A stretch of DNA of 64,000 nucleotides from Megamerina dolium (Eukaryota; Arthropoda; Insecta; Diptera; Megamerinidae): contig OY978525.1 in the NCBI GenBank assembly GCA_963854835.1, positions 104,390,417 through 104,454,416 of the forward strand, given 5' to 3'. Position numbers and translations under genes: made by a program. Position 1 is the stretch's first letter; each line of letters begins with the position of its first letter. The notes beneath the pieces were generated by a model. It was not told the origin of the DNA and searched no databases. It worked only from the letters and a program-made list of their open reading frames with translations. Positions 1 through 12,240 of this stretch are shown here, in pieces.

Positions 1-227
1 TCTCTCAAGAGAGAGAGTAAATTAAATTTATTTTAAGGGAAGACAATCAACGAACCATCGAACCAACCAACAACAACAACAAACCAAGTGAACCAACAAA
101 AGCGTATAATATTAGAAAATTCAAGCAGACGCACAAACATGCATTCATGCATGCATGTGAAGTATGCTCATACATATATGTATACAGATTTAGTGTAACC
201 TATTACACACACATATGATATACCAAC
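1..227. other. Non-coding DNA at the left edge
   Basis: AT-rich, with a short AAC/AACC-rich tract near 55-90. No gene is visible. Confidence 0.6.
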
Positions 228-229
228 TA

Positions 230-1601
230 GGGATGCCAATTTGATGGTATCTTTCTGGTCCTTGACTTTAGGAGAATTTTTTTTGCGCCAATGCGTTACA
301 ATATTTAATTTTACAATTAGTTTTAACAAAAAATGTTTTCATATCACAATGATTGAAATACAATTTACTCAATAAAAAATAGCAACATTATTACATAAAT
401 ATCGCTGTAAAACAATTTCAATGTCATTGTATGGTGTGAAATGATTCCGACTCAGGATGAGACTTAGACTCGTATAGTAAAACCTCAAAATCTTTTTGTA
501 TTCTCAGGTCAAAATCTTTTTTTTATTAAATGGTATTAAGTTTATAAGGGTTAGCTTGAGTGTTTTTAGAAGGAGTGGAAAAAAGGGTTAAAATGCATGT
601 AGGAGTGAAATATGTAGGCTGAGTACATATAGTAAAATTTGACGCGGAATTATTTTATAGAATTTTATTTACTTTAACCCATTCGCTCTCTCATGAAAGG
701 GTCGTTTTGACCCCCTCTTTTTGGATAGTCTGAATAAAATGGCATTTTGGAGGTAGCTAAAGGGTTAAAATATTTTAGAAAATTATTCGTCGGAAAATTT
801 CAATATAGGTATTCTTAGACAAAATCTTCATACAAAAGATGTATAAATCCATAGCAAATAAATAACAAATATGTCCCCTTGAAATATGCAATCATATTTT
901 ATGCTTTCTTTTTAAAGTATTTATTTTTCAAATCAACATAGCTGCTACCAAATTTTTATGTACATCTAATCAAAAATATATCCTTGTCTACAATTTTTTT
1001 CATTAATGAAAAATTCATTTGCTCTTTAAGAATATTACCTGTGTGCCAATTATGTAGCCTAAGTATAAATTGTCTTTGTATTGAGCATAAACACAAACCT
1101 CAACAGCTTTTGTTAGTTCTGTGGTAAATATGTAGCATAAATTCACATCTTCCATTTTTCGAATCCATTAGACGATTGTCACAATTTTTACACGCTATAT
1201 TTGGTACCCAAATCTGGACCAGAAGTATTTCTCGTATGATTGAATAAAATCTGCTACTTTTTGTAATTTATATATTTTAATTTTCATAATTCATAAGGAA
1301 TATTATTTTTAGACATTAAGTAAAATCCAATTACTCCTTTGCCTCTCGATATCAAAACAGTTAAAAATAATGTTATTTATTTTGATCTATGACAAAGGTC
1401 TAAGGCCTTCGTAAATTATGATTTGAGATCAGTAAAAGTGATCCAAAATTTACATATACATGTTGCTTAATTGGCAATTAACAATGGGAATTTGGGCAAT
1501 TCGTTTCGTGTTAGTGTCGATACTACGCAATTATATACTTTTTAAAATAAAACCTCAAATATCCAGATAGCATATAGAGAGAATCTCGGGATTGGCATCA
1601 C
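230..1601. mobile_element. TA-flanked terminal-inverted-repeat element (non-autonomous)
   Basis: A 1372-bp segment bounded by inverted GGGATGCCAAT (left) and ATTGGCATCAC (right), differing at one base, with TA immediately outside both ends (228-229 and 1602-1603). This is the structure of a TA-targeting DNA transposon without a transposase. No coding frame of note lies inside. Its interior (about 421-910) recurs in diverged form at 24440-24925. The ends are read directly; the class is inferred. Confidence 0.6.
421..910 (+). repeat. Dispersed repeat, copy 1
   Basis: Shares many short blocks in the same order with 24440-24925: CTTTTTGTATTCTCAGG, TTGAGTGTTTTT, TAACCCATTCGCTC, GTCGTTTTGACC, TGAATAAAATGGCATTTT and CCTTGAAATATGCAA. 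It lies inside the terminal-inverted-repeat element. Confidence 0.65.
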
Positions 1602-1603
1602 TA

Positions 1604-2990
1604 TACCATATATGTATATGCATTTAGATGAAAGGTAATACAAAAATCAATAAATATTGCAAACATATGTGTGTTACAGCTGCTTACTATTCTTCGAGCT
1701 TTGGTTTTCCAGTTATCCAGCTTTGGTTAATAAACGATACAATATAACAGAGCCATGGAGAGCCACATACACAAATCAATTCATACATACATATCGTATA
1801 TATCGTATGTTTGCAGACAGTTGAATGGTTGGTTGGTTGGTTGGTTGTTTGGTTGACTGTCTATATGTAGGTACCGACCTAGTCGTGTGATACAAGCACA
1901 CGTGAATAAGTATGTAAATGCTTGAACAGTGTTGTGATAGAGACATTCACATATATATATATAAGTAAGAGACATATGAGGAATACTATATATATTATAC
2001 CTCTTCATAGGCATGTGCGTTAGTGTATGCATATGAACGAGTATGTGTTTGTCTCCGTTGTGCACTTCTCGCTTGAGTGTCATTCTGTGGCAACTGGCAG
2101 TAAAAGTAATATCCTGTCGCACAAAGTTGCTCGCTACATACTACATACATTTGTATGAATATACCATATACCTATACTTAGAAAGTGTGACTTGCTATTT
2201 GCACAAACATACACTTATTCGTATTACCTGCTCTTTATATACGTAAATATTTCTTTTTGCTACTTCGTCTTTATTCACAATTTTTTGTTTGTTTAATTTT
2301 TATTTTATTTTCATTTTTCAAACATATCCCTTACGTGTATCTTGTAGAATTGTCCTTTAGTATTGCAGCATATGTCTGTATGTTCTTTGTATGCAAACAA
2401 GTTCTTTTTTTTTTTTTTTTGTTCAAAAGACTCTTTGTTTTTGTATGTTATCGAATACATACACACTCTAAATCTAAATATATAGTTAGTAATATTGTCA
2501 CAAACAGAAAAACTTTTTACTTTTCGAATTTTTTATTGTAAGTTTTTAGTTTTCAATTTTTTATTTGTTTCTTCCCATTTTACACATTTGCAATTTTTTA
2601 AATGTTTTCAAAAAATTTAAAGTGGTATTCCAAATTGTTTTCTACATTTTCATGTTGTGACAAAATTCGCTTGCTTAGGTTATTGTTGTCATATACAAAT
2701 TACCTCGCCTGTTTTTCATGTGAGTAAGGCAAATATTAGAAGAAAAATGTATATTTTATTCTAAGGCATTTCACGCTAATAACTCGAACGACATTTTCGA
2801 CATATTTTGTAATTATATTTTCGAAAAGAGAACAACGCGACAAAAGCTGTAATTCCTGTGATTCCAGTATGGAAGATACACTCCACTCTGATCGACCTAT
2901 GAGGTCTACATATGTATAACTAAAGAAAACCCGCGTTAAACTAATCGAGCTTTTTCTCAAAGAAAAAACTCAAAAAACTCCACATCAGGG
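1604..2990. other. Non-coding stretch
   Basis: AT-rich with a TTGG tandem tract near 1825-1855 and many CATA/TATG runs. The short open frames here are low-complexity, and I see no gene. Confidence 0.5.
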
Positions 2991-3034
2991 TAATGTACAC
3001 TCTACATTACTGTAAATTTCAGTGTAATATTACC

Positions 3035-3341
3035 ATTATGGGTTCAATCCCTGACTAAAGTGCAACTCTAATATTAAACAGATTTTTCTTTCGAACGGTG
3101 CCCATCTGTGACAAGCAATTGGCAATTCTTCCGTGTTTAACAATTTACCGTGGAAATGGTTCTAAAAGAGCTCTATTATAAAATTCGGAAAAATTGATGT
3201 GACAAGGGTTCTGTCGTTCGGAACCGGTTAATATGAGTAGGCCCCTTCTGATACTCTCCGAAATTTAGCACGCACAACAGTACTGGAAGAGAGGCTCACC
3301 AAGGGCCCCTACGTTGTCTATAAGTGCCACATAAAAAAAAT
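3035..3341 (+). repeat. tRNA-derived SINE-like repeat, copy 2 (5'-truncated)
   Basis: Matches the body of the repeat at 20549-20905 in order: a B-box-like GGGTTCAATCCC at about 3040, then CAGATTTTTCTTTC, AAAAGAGCTCT, ACAAGGGTT, TACTGGAAGAGA and TATAAGTGCCACATAAAAAA. It lacks the A-box part. Confidence 0.65.
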
Positions 3342-6300
3342 TTCTATACTAGAGTGTTTGGATTGGATGGTAATCCTTAGTGGTACTGTTTCAATTTTCC
3401 TTATTAATTATTGATACAAAAAAAAAAAAAAAACAGAATCAAAGTAAATATCTTATAAGTTATTGAATAGACTCAGCTCACTGGTATTCCCACCCCAGTG
3501 AGCTGCTAAGGTGGTGGTGGTTGCTTTTGGATGCTGAGCCTATTGTTATTGTGGCTGGAGTGGTGTTGCGAGGCCATCGGTATTTGGGGCACAATATATA
3601 TTGTTCACGATAAATACAAATGGTATACGCACTACTTCGGATTTGTAAAAAAATACACTCTTTATTAGCTTGATCACAATATTAATATTATTTAAGAAGA
3701 CAAACAAAAGTGATATGACAGTTAGCGCACTGTTTTTACTTCTACTTCTCAAAGATTAATAATTAATCCGACAAAGAACTATACCAATTAAGGTATCCCG
3801 AAAAACCAGCCAAAAAGACACAGCGAAATAAAAAAATGAGAAAGAGAGAGAGAGAGAGAGAGAGGAAAAGTAGGGAGTGGTAGAAGTGAGTAGAGAACTG
3901 GTATTATCGATGATTCCAAATAGACCACTTACCCCTAATCACCACAACAGTGCGCGATGTGTTCTGGCGTAGATAGTTATTTAATATTGTATATGAAAAA
4001 GAAGGAAAAAACAAAGTTATTATTGTGATCGACCTATCAGTCCGACTCAAGCCAGAAGTGCATAATTGGAGTGGTTAAAATGACTATTTGGTCAGAGAGG
4101 AAGAATTCCAGTCGAATACCTTAATACCTTAATACCCCCAAAATTGGTCAGGGCAGGCAAAAACAATCAAATTAAAGCAATCAGTAAGGGTACTCACTGG
4201 AGGAAGATCACTCAACGGGTTTGTTTCAAAAAATATTTGAATTTGAATTTGAATTTGTTGTATTCGAAAGTCTTTTTCTTCATTTTTGTAGGCCTAGCAT
4301 AATAACCTATATCTGCTGGATTCATATTGAACTGAACGAGAATCGTTATGGCTAATCTATGTGTCTCTGTTACTTTCGCGTACCCTGTACATTAAATAAT
4401 TAATATTTGTTGATTTAGGCAAGACCTCACTTGTATGGCTTCGATCCGAGATCGTTACATTTTTTTTTTTTTTTTTTCAATTTGTTAGTTATATTTTTTT
4501 TCTTACCTTAATAACCCGTGTTTGATTGGTATATGTGGGTTCAATACCCGATCGTGGCATGGCATTTTTTGTCTACTTTGATATTTTGTTTACTATATTT
4601 GTAATACGAATTTAGCGGTTTGGCAACTTGCAGTTTGGCTTCCACAAGCTTGTAAAGCAGTCTAGTGTGAACAGACACCACAATTTTTTGAAAAAACTTG
4701 ACTTGGAATGAAAAGCAGATAGTGTCTGCTAACTTTATAGAGTGAGTCTAGAGTGACCGTAGCTCGATAAGCAATTTCCAACAAAGTCCAACCTCGGGCA
4801 ACTGCCTTAATTTCCTGGAATATTTTCATAATACATTATATTTCCTTCCCAAATGTTCTGAAATAAACCAAATTTCACAACCACTCAAAATTGAAGACCA
4901 CCTTAATCTTAAAAAATCACTAAAGAATTGCCCATCTTTCTTTATTGAACAAAGGCATCACAAAATCTTACAATTCTACTTTATATACCATCTTCGGAGA
5001 TTTCATCTATAGAGCTAATGCTGTCATGGAAAGTGATCCCATGCGATGTTATTAGAGACATAATTTGACTCAAAACATCCTGTAGAGGGACACACGCAAA
5101 AATCATGAAGCCAAACATGGACACCAAAATTTCCATGATTAAAAAATTTTTTCAAAAATTTAAAATAATCGTTATGAATATTGAACCATTTCGAAAGTAG
5201 AAAAAAATGTCTTTGTTTAAAGTAAAAAATATCTAATTTGCATGACCTCCTGAAAAGCAATCAGTACAGTAGTTCTGAATAGAAAACAATTATACTCTCA
5301 GTTCGACCTGAAATGCATTTATATCAGTGCTACTCTACTTACTATGCGTCGTAATAATATTTACACAGCGATGCAATTGACTTAATGACTTATTTTTCCT
5401 GCCTAACGCATTACAATTCTAATATCCGATTTTTTTCTTTCAAGTTTTTCTTTCCATGCGGAATTTTCTTTTTGCATTGCTCAGAATTTCTGATTTCTTG
5501 ATGTGAATTTCTAGTGTGTGCTTGTTTGTGTGTGGAGGTGTATGTGTGTGTGACTACATAACGTATGCTCAACTAAACAATGGCATCGACACTTGTAAGT
5601 GAGTAAGTGCATAGACTAAGTACTTAATATGCAATACTTGCTCGTACTTATGTTAGTGTGTACTACTTCTAGATGTACTCTAATCGCAGCTACTTATTTA
5701 GAAATTGTACTTTAATGACTTTGTTCATTCGTCCGTTCCTTTATTCGTTTGTTCGTTCGTTTTCAACTATCAATATCCGTTTCCGGTTCAAGTTCATTTT
5801 CAGTTACTTTTACACATGCATACATACATAGATATATGGTATATATATATATTTTTTTTTCTAATGCTTCTAAAGAATATTCTTCTTGTCCCTTTTATTT
5901 GCATTCGTTTCATCGTCATCTCCATCAGTATTATTATCATCACATTCTTATGCCTGATATTTTTCCATTTTATGCCACTTGCATTATTATAGTTGTTGTC
6001 TATAATGAGTGCTCAAGTCAAAGCTGTTTTTTTTTTGTTGACTATCTGCTTGGCCTGTTTTGAAAACCAAAGAGTGCAATATGAAATTTATGAATATTTT
6101 TTTTTCTGATATTTCCTTAGAAATACTATTACTACTACTACTACTACACATTCTGCTACTGTTGTCATAATGAAGTAGTGGTATTATATAATGTGCATTT
6201 ATGTGTAACTCTTGTGCACGCTGATAGTGTCTACTTCAACACGTTGTCCTGCAAAATTGTTTCGCAAAATGCTTTTGCCTCTTGTGCATTGATATTGAGA

Positions 6301-6689
6301 TATTGAGCCATTGAATAATTTTTTTTCTGAATTTCTAAATTGATATTTTATCATTTGATGGAAAATCTTGACAAGTGAAAAATATTCGTATATAGAGAAC
6401 TTCCATTAAAACGATGAATGGCATTGCATATTTGGCATATTTTTGCATACCGGCTCTGAAAATCAAACATCTCGACCAGGTTTATTGTTCATTTTGAATT
6501 AGAATATTAACTGGTGTCCGTAGCCAAGTAATCCGCGGGGTTAACATGAGCCTCTGCTTAAAAAGTCTGACCCCATATAGTGAACAGCTTTATTTCAGTT
6601 GTTCTTCAAATATAATCCGCTAGTTGGCAAATAGTTGACAATCAATTTATTCGGCATTAATGTAATATGTCTTCAAGGCTTCAATTAAT
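3342..6689. other. Non-coding stretch
   Basis: AT-rich with an AG tract (3842-3864), a poly-T tract (4460-4482) followed by another B-box-like GGGTTCAATACCCG at 4537 that may be a third SINE fragment, and an ACT tract near 6130-6150. A segment at 3948-3976 (CAGTGCGCGATGTGTTCTGG...) resembles 23503-23535. No gene is recognised. Confidence 0.5.
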
Positions 6690-7960
6690 TTGATGAAATA
6701 TTTATTTTTTTTTAATCAGCTTTTAGTTTATATTTATAAAATCCTTTTATATGAAGCACTGGCCTGGTGGACTGCGCTAAATAAAACCTCACACCTGAGA
6801 CCTCTTGAGAAAATACAAAGAGCGGCAAGCATATTGATTACAGGAGCATTCAGGACAATACCAACGTTGGCCTTGGAAATGCTTCTAAATTTCACCCCAC
6901 TTGACTGCATTAAGACTTACAGGCTTGCACCAATGGGTATCGAAATCTTATGGAAACTCAAGTATTTTAAATCACTTGAACAGTGAAACTTCACTTGATT
7001 TTATCAAGCCAAGTCTGGGTGTCACAGGGTCCTCCACCGAATTATCACCACATCTTTATAGACGACTCTAAGCTTGAAGAAAAGATGGACGGTGGTGTAT
7101 ATTCGGATAATTTCAACCTCAGTATTTCTTTTCGCCTGTCTGATCACTGCAGTGTATTTCAGGCAGAAGTCAAAGCTATTCACACTGCACTCACTTGGAT
7201 CAAGCAGACCAATGACTTCCATCGAGACATTTGCATTCTGAGTGACAGCCAAGTTGCCATCAAGCTGCCATTAAGGCTCTTGATTCTTTTCTCGTTAAAT
7301 CGAAGATCATTCTAGACTACCGCAGATTTCTTAATGAGATTTCCGAGTAGCATAATATCCTCCTGTGCTGGGTACCCGGGCACTGGGGCATACGAGAAAA
7401 CTGCAGAGCTGACAAGCTCGCTAGACAGGGTACAAACGAAACTTTCAATGAAGAAAATCTCAACTTGGGGATACCCATTGCCACAAGTAAACACAAATTG
7501 GATTCACCCATCTGTAGGACGACGAAAGTACTGTGGCCCACACTCAGTAAGAAACGCTCGCATAAACTCACTGACCTTAACAGAAAAGATATCTCGACCT
7601 ATGTTGGAGTGGTTACCGGCCACTGCCTCATAGCACCTCACGCAGCGAGAATGGGACGAGCTTAGGACATCTCGTGCATGACTTCTACAGAAGCTGCAGA
7701 GATGAGGAGAAACTCGATACCGTGTCACATCTACTGGGTACCTGCTCTGCTTTGTGCAATAGACGCAAAAAATTCCAGGGATATTACCAGTTGAATGACT
7801 GAGTCCCCTATCAGTGGTTGACATTAGCAACCTCCTAAATTTCGTCAAAAGTTGTGGTTGGTTCGAAGTAGTAGAGTAGGAATATTTGCGTGGTACCACA
7901 ATGGGCATTCCTATGGCCTATATATTCCCTCCTTTTGAGGGGGTGGCCAGTCTAACCTAA
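6690..7960 (+). pseudogene. RNase-H-bearing LINE relic, 3' part
   Basis: Decayed 3' end of a non-LTR retrotransposon. Frame 1 reads EALAWWTALNKTSH..LEKIQRAASILITGA, the segment after the reverse transcriptase. Then come the RNase H motifs: IFIDDSKLEEKMDGGVYSD, FQAEVKAIHTALTWI, CILSDSQVAIK and CWVPGHWGIRENCRADKLAR, spread over different frames. The segments lie in order on the + strand but frameshifts and stops break them. The element ends near 7940-7976 in degenerate CTAAC repeats. The RNase H places it with the I/R1/LOA-type LINEs; the exact clade is uncertain. Domains are seen; clade is inferred. Confidence 0.8.
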
Positions 7961-7976
7961 CCTAAACTTAACCTAA

Positions 7977-10591
7977 TATTTATCAAAAGCACAAATGTGC
8001 CACATTTTCGTCATTGACAAATATTTACATTTAAATCGAAATGAGTATCATGAATAGAAAAATTTGCACACAAATATTTGTAAATAGTAAAAAGAAAATA
8101 TATTTAAATACGAATAAAAAAAAATCAATAGTTCAATAAGAACCCATTCGAATATGAGCATCATTTAAAATTGTGTAAGTATGAATAAATAAATTAAAAT
8201 TGTCCATTTATAATATAACATATAATACAATACAAGAGGCAGCTTTTATTTGTAGCAGTAAAAAATTATTACAACATTGAACTTAAATTGAATTAAATTA
8301 AAGCGCCATGACGCTTTATTTTTCAGCTATCTGAATCCACCCTACAATGAGACTGGCATAAAATCATCAAAATCAATTTTCTTATATAAATTTTTGAATG
8401 TGAAACGTGTAAAAATGTTTTCATTTTTCTTATATTATATGCTGCTACAGAATGAAATGCGAACCCAACAACAATAATAGTAAACAAATTTTGAAGAATT
8501 TTTAAAACGATTTTTCGCGTTTCATAGATATCTTCACAAAGGTTGGGTAGGTCTATGTTAGAAAACGAAGAAAAAGCATAAACGAATTACTAAATGCCAG
8601 TCAGAGGGGAGGAGGCGAGGTGTGTGTATGTGTGTGTGTGAAGCAACGATAGAAAATCGAATTAAATAAACAAATGCGTAACGTGAGTAAAATATCAAAC
8701 GACTGTTTGAATATGCTATTATCGTTTGGTTGCTTGTCTGCCATGGGCGAGAATTGCTCCTCTACGTACATTCGTTCGATGAGAGAAAACTCAAGAGCTC
8801 TTGGTATATGGTATATCGACATTGAATGCTTTTGTATTGGTATTTGTAAATGATTGCTATTATTATTATTATTATTATTATTACTATTGTTGTTGTTGTT
8901 GTTGTTATTATTTTAGAAAATTTCCTTTACATATTTAATAAGTATGCCAACAACATCAACAATTCTTCTATATCACGATCACGAATCAACAAAACATGAA
9001 AATTATTTCGAGTTGTCGATTGAAATAGTAAAAGGATGTAACATTTTTGAAATTTTCTCTTTCGGTTTCTTAAAGAATTTAAAAAAAGTTAGGAAAATGT
9101 TGCAGAATTTTTGAAATATATATATTTTTTAGCCTTTCTTAAAGAATTTTTAAAGAAATAAATAATTTATTATATGATATTTATTTAGTATGAAAAAACA
9201 ATTTATTTAAAACTACTGTAAATTGGAATATCAAAAGGCAGTGCCCAACGACAAATTCTACAGCATTTCATTCCATATATTTTTTACAATTGGTTCTTTC
9301 GAATCGTAAGTCTGTAATGTGTGCCTTTCGATTCCAGCTGGATTGAATGCTCAGTCTGCCAGGGTGGAAACAAGAGGAACGCAGACCAACTCTTGTTGTG
9401 GAAGGAGAACCGAATTACACACTATTTATCCTAGGAATAAATAAATTTACTGTTACTGGAAGTGTTCGGTTCGGTTGATGTACCTTACCCACTTCTTTGA
9501 CTACAAATACAATATGTCATACGATTTAACCTATCCTATCTATGGCTATATGTATAAATATGTATACTACTAACCCTGTACTATAGAGACGGTGAAATCA
9601 GGGTTTTGTTAGAAGAGATAACCAACGCCAATTGGATAATCCTGGTGCTTGTCCTGATAGGAGGTCATTTATTAGTACTTAATGGGACCTAAAGCATAAG
9701 GCTCTAAGGCTAATTACCGCTTGTGGTAGCTCAATCGTTATCTTACACACAATAATGTCTATATGTGATGTAGTTCTCTAGGGGTTACCTACGGTATTTC
9801 TTCGTTTTCTCAATCCTGTAACGAAAAGGTAAATAACCAGCGGGATGGCGACTGATTACACCTGAGCAGTATTAGTTTTCAGAGCAGAAGGCTATCCTAA
9901 AATTGCTCTTTAAGCAACTTTCAGGACAAAAATTGCCGAGATAATTCCGATGGAATCTATCTTGAAAGCGCTGGTTTTGGAAATGGTCCAATTTACAACC
10001 TAAAACATGCCAAATTAAAAAAAAATTACCTTTAATTTTAATGCAGTCGATAAAACCACTTAATCAAAGGCTCGATGCTTACTTTGGATGCCTTCCACCA
10101 CTTAACCTTTAACGTATATGAGGCATATAAGAATTATATTTAATATATTCTTGTTTAAAGAAAAATATGTAATTTTAAATATTATTTCTGTATATGCACC
10201 AATTCATGCAGAAAAAGCATTAGGTAGAAGAAGAAGAATGCATCAATACTATCGAAATACATGTGTTTATGTTTTTGGTTTTTAACTGCATGTACAAGAA
10301 GAAGCATAAGGAAGAAACCAAAAAAATTAATAAACCAACACATTAATAACCAAAAAATAATCCCTTCGAAAATAGTTTTTTTAAAGCTTTTTGACTTAAT
10401 GCAAACTAAATAGTTTATTCTGATTAATCACAATTCTAGATAACATAAGCAATTGCTCAATTAATCAAAATGTGGATTAATAAAAACACAAAATTCAAAA
10501 AAGCTCTTATTCTCTAAAATTTAAAGAATTCCCCGTCTATTTTATATTGGAAAAAATATTATAAATATTTTGAATAATTTGTGCACTTAAT
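7977..10591. other. Non-coding stretch
   Basis: AT-rich. There is a compound ATT/GTT microsatellite at 8856-8910 and a GT tract near 8620-8640. 9330-9990 is less AT-rich and could be old repeat DNA, but I could not assign it. Confidence 0.45.
8856..8910. repeat. Compound ATT/GTT microsatellite
   Basis: A run of ATT units followed by GTT units, about 55 bases. Confidence 0.95.
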
Positions 10592-11057
10592 TTAATTCTG
10601 ATTAATCAAATAATTGCGGTTTTCCTTCCCTTCCAATTTGAGTGTTTTTAGATACATTTTAACGGGCTCCGCAACATGTTGCCAAGCATTATTATGTTGC
10701 AAAATAAGCTGGTCATGTATATCGGCATATTGCGCCATTTTTCTCGCAATGCTCTGCTCAAACGTATCAATTGTCATCGATACAGGTCCCCTGTGATCGT
10801 CTGACCCAATACACCACACCCAGCTGGTCCCACCAAATACACAGCATAATCTTCTCGCCATGAATATTCATGATTACCGAAATGGATCCACATTTCATCG
10901 CCAGCCACAATTTGATGTAAAAACCCCTTCTTTTTTGCAGTTGGAACAGCAATTGTTCAAGCAGTACAGTACAAAAGTATTTCTGTTTAGAGTACAAATG
11001 GACCTTATGTACATAATATGACTGAAAGAGCAATTTAGCATTAATTCCTCGAAACAT
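10592..11057 (-). pseudogene. Mariner transposase relic
   Basis: Minus-strand fragments of a DDE transposase: LCIWWDQLGVVYW and DQLILQHNNAWQHVAEPVKMYL, which match the region around the second catalytic Asp of insect mariners (here HDN has become HNN). Upstream QLLFQLQKRRGFYIKLWLAMK resembles the segment leading into TGDEKW. Several frameshifts, no intact frame, and no terminal repeats recognised. Confidence 0.75.
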
Positions 11058-12171
11058 TTACTGATAAATATTCACTTAAATGTGTTCCTTTAAATTTAAA
11101 ACGATTGTCTACATCCCTCGCTTTCTTTCCATCTCTTTAGCCGCTATACTTATTCGTTAGTGTCACTGATAAGTCTCCAAATCAAGTGCAAATATATTGC
11201 AAATATTTTAAGACTACATTTTTAATTGTTTTCCACTTTATTTATTTACATTCCATTCATTATTTCATTGTTGTTGTTGTTATATGCATATATTTTTTTT
11301 CAATTCATTTTTTTTTTGTTTCGAGGAAATAATAAATCTTTGCTAAAACTTGAGCATATCGTGCTGTTACATATTTGTGTACATGTAGTGCAGTGTATGC
11401 AGATGCTGTGCACAATTGTATATTGTGGGAGAAATAAAGTTGCGATTATTACAACAACTGCAACGTGGGAAAATAAGAACAGAAACTAAAGTGTAAAACA
11501 ATTATTACTATTTTTTGTTTTTTCACTTTTTAGTCCACTGTCTGTGTGTGTCTTTCTCTCTTTCATCGTATTCCATTTTGTTGCGCTAGTATCAAAAGGA
11601 TTTTGTTACATTTTACGAGTTGTTTAATGCATTTTGTTGTTGTTGTTGTTGCATTGTCCTGTTTACATAAGAGATTCTCACACTAAGGATTTTCGCTATT
11701 TAATTTTATTATATTGCCAGCTATAAATTTATGCTTTCAAGTATTCAACGGCATACAACAGAGAGATAGTGCCAGTTGCACTTAATCGGAAATGGATTTT
11801 AAATTAAAGAAACGACAAAAAAAAAGGATTGTGAGTATGAACGGTGTGGGTTACTACATAGAAAGAAGTGCAGAATAAACTATTTGACATTTTTTTTCGA
11901 TACAGTTGAATATATTTTTTTTTTTTTGTATTATTTTCCTCACGTCACTATATTCGTTATCGTCTATTTCTTTGAGTTGACATTGCTCATATTGTATATA
12001 TTGTCTAATGTAACTACATATTTGTTTGTTTGTTCAACGAGAACGTTCAACAATTTATTTTCTTTAGCAACATATACTAGATGCATATTTTTTGTCTCTT
12101 TCATGCCATGCCATTTCACTCTTTTTCACTTCAGTTTCATACATTTCGTTTTGTTTTCTTTCTATTTGCAG
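11058..12171. other. Non-coding stretch before the first visible semaphorin exon
   Basis: T-rich and AT-rich DNA with TTG repeats, presumably intron. I looked for the missing N-terminal semaphorin exons here and did not find them. Confidence 0.5.
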
Positions 12172-12240
12172 CGTGATGTTCTTATATTGGAACCGTCCGG
12201 TTCAGATATACTCAGTTGTGTATCCAAGGGTAAACGTGAG
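12172..12240 (+). CDS. Sema2a/Sema2b: Sema2 coding exon a (first one visible)
   Basis: 23 codons starting RDVLILEP and ending SCVSKGKRE, part of the N-terminal Sema domain. The acceptor is TTTGCAG and the donor GTACGT; both ends are phase 0. The residue before RDV should come from an upstream exon that was not found in the window. Confidence 0.93.

Noticed and set aside
2736..2960. Possible mariner N-terminal fragment (a stretch reading like HSDRP on the + strand)
   Set aside because: The resemblance is only a few residues long and no catalytic motif follows.
5024..5260. 78-codon minus-strand open frame rich in Phe, Cys and His
   Set aside because: No recognisable domain and no splice-site support; likely chance or very old repeat DNA.
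9330..9460. Possible LINE 3' end (balanced composition followed by AATAAATAAA)
   Set aside because: No protein similarity could be read in any frame, and no second copy is in the window.
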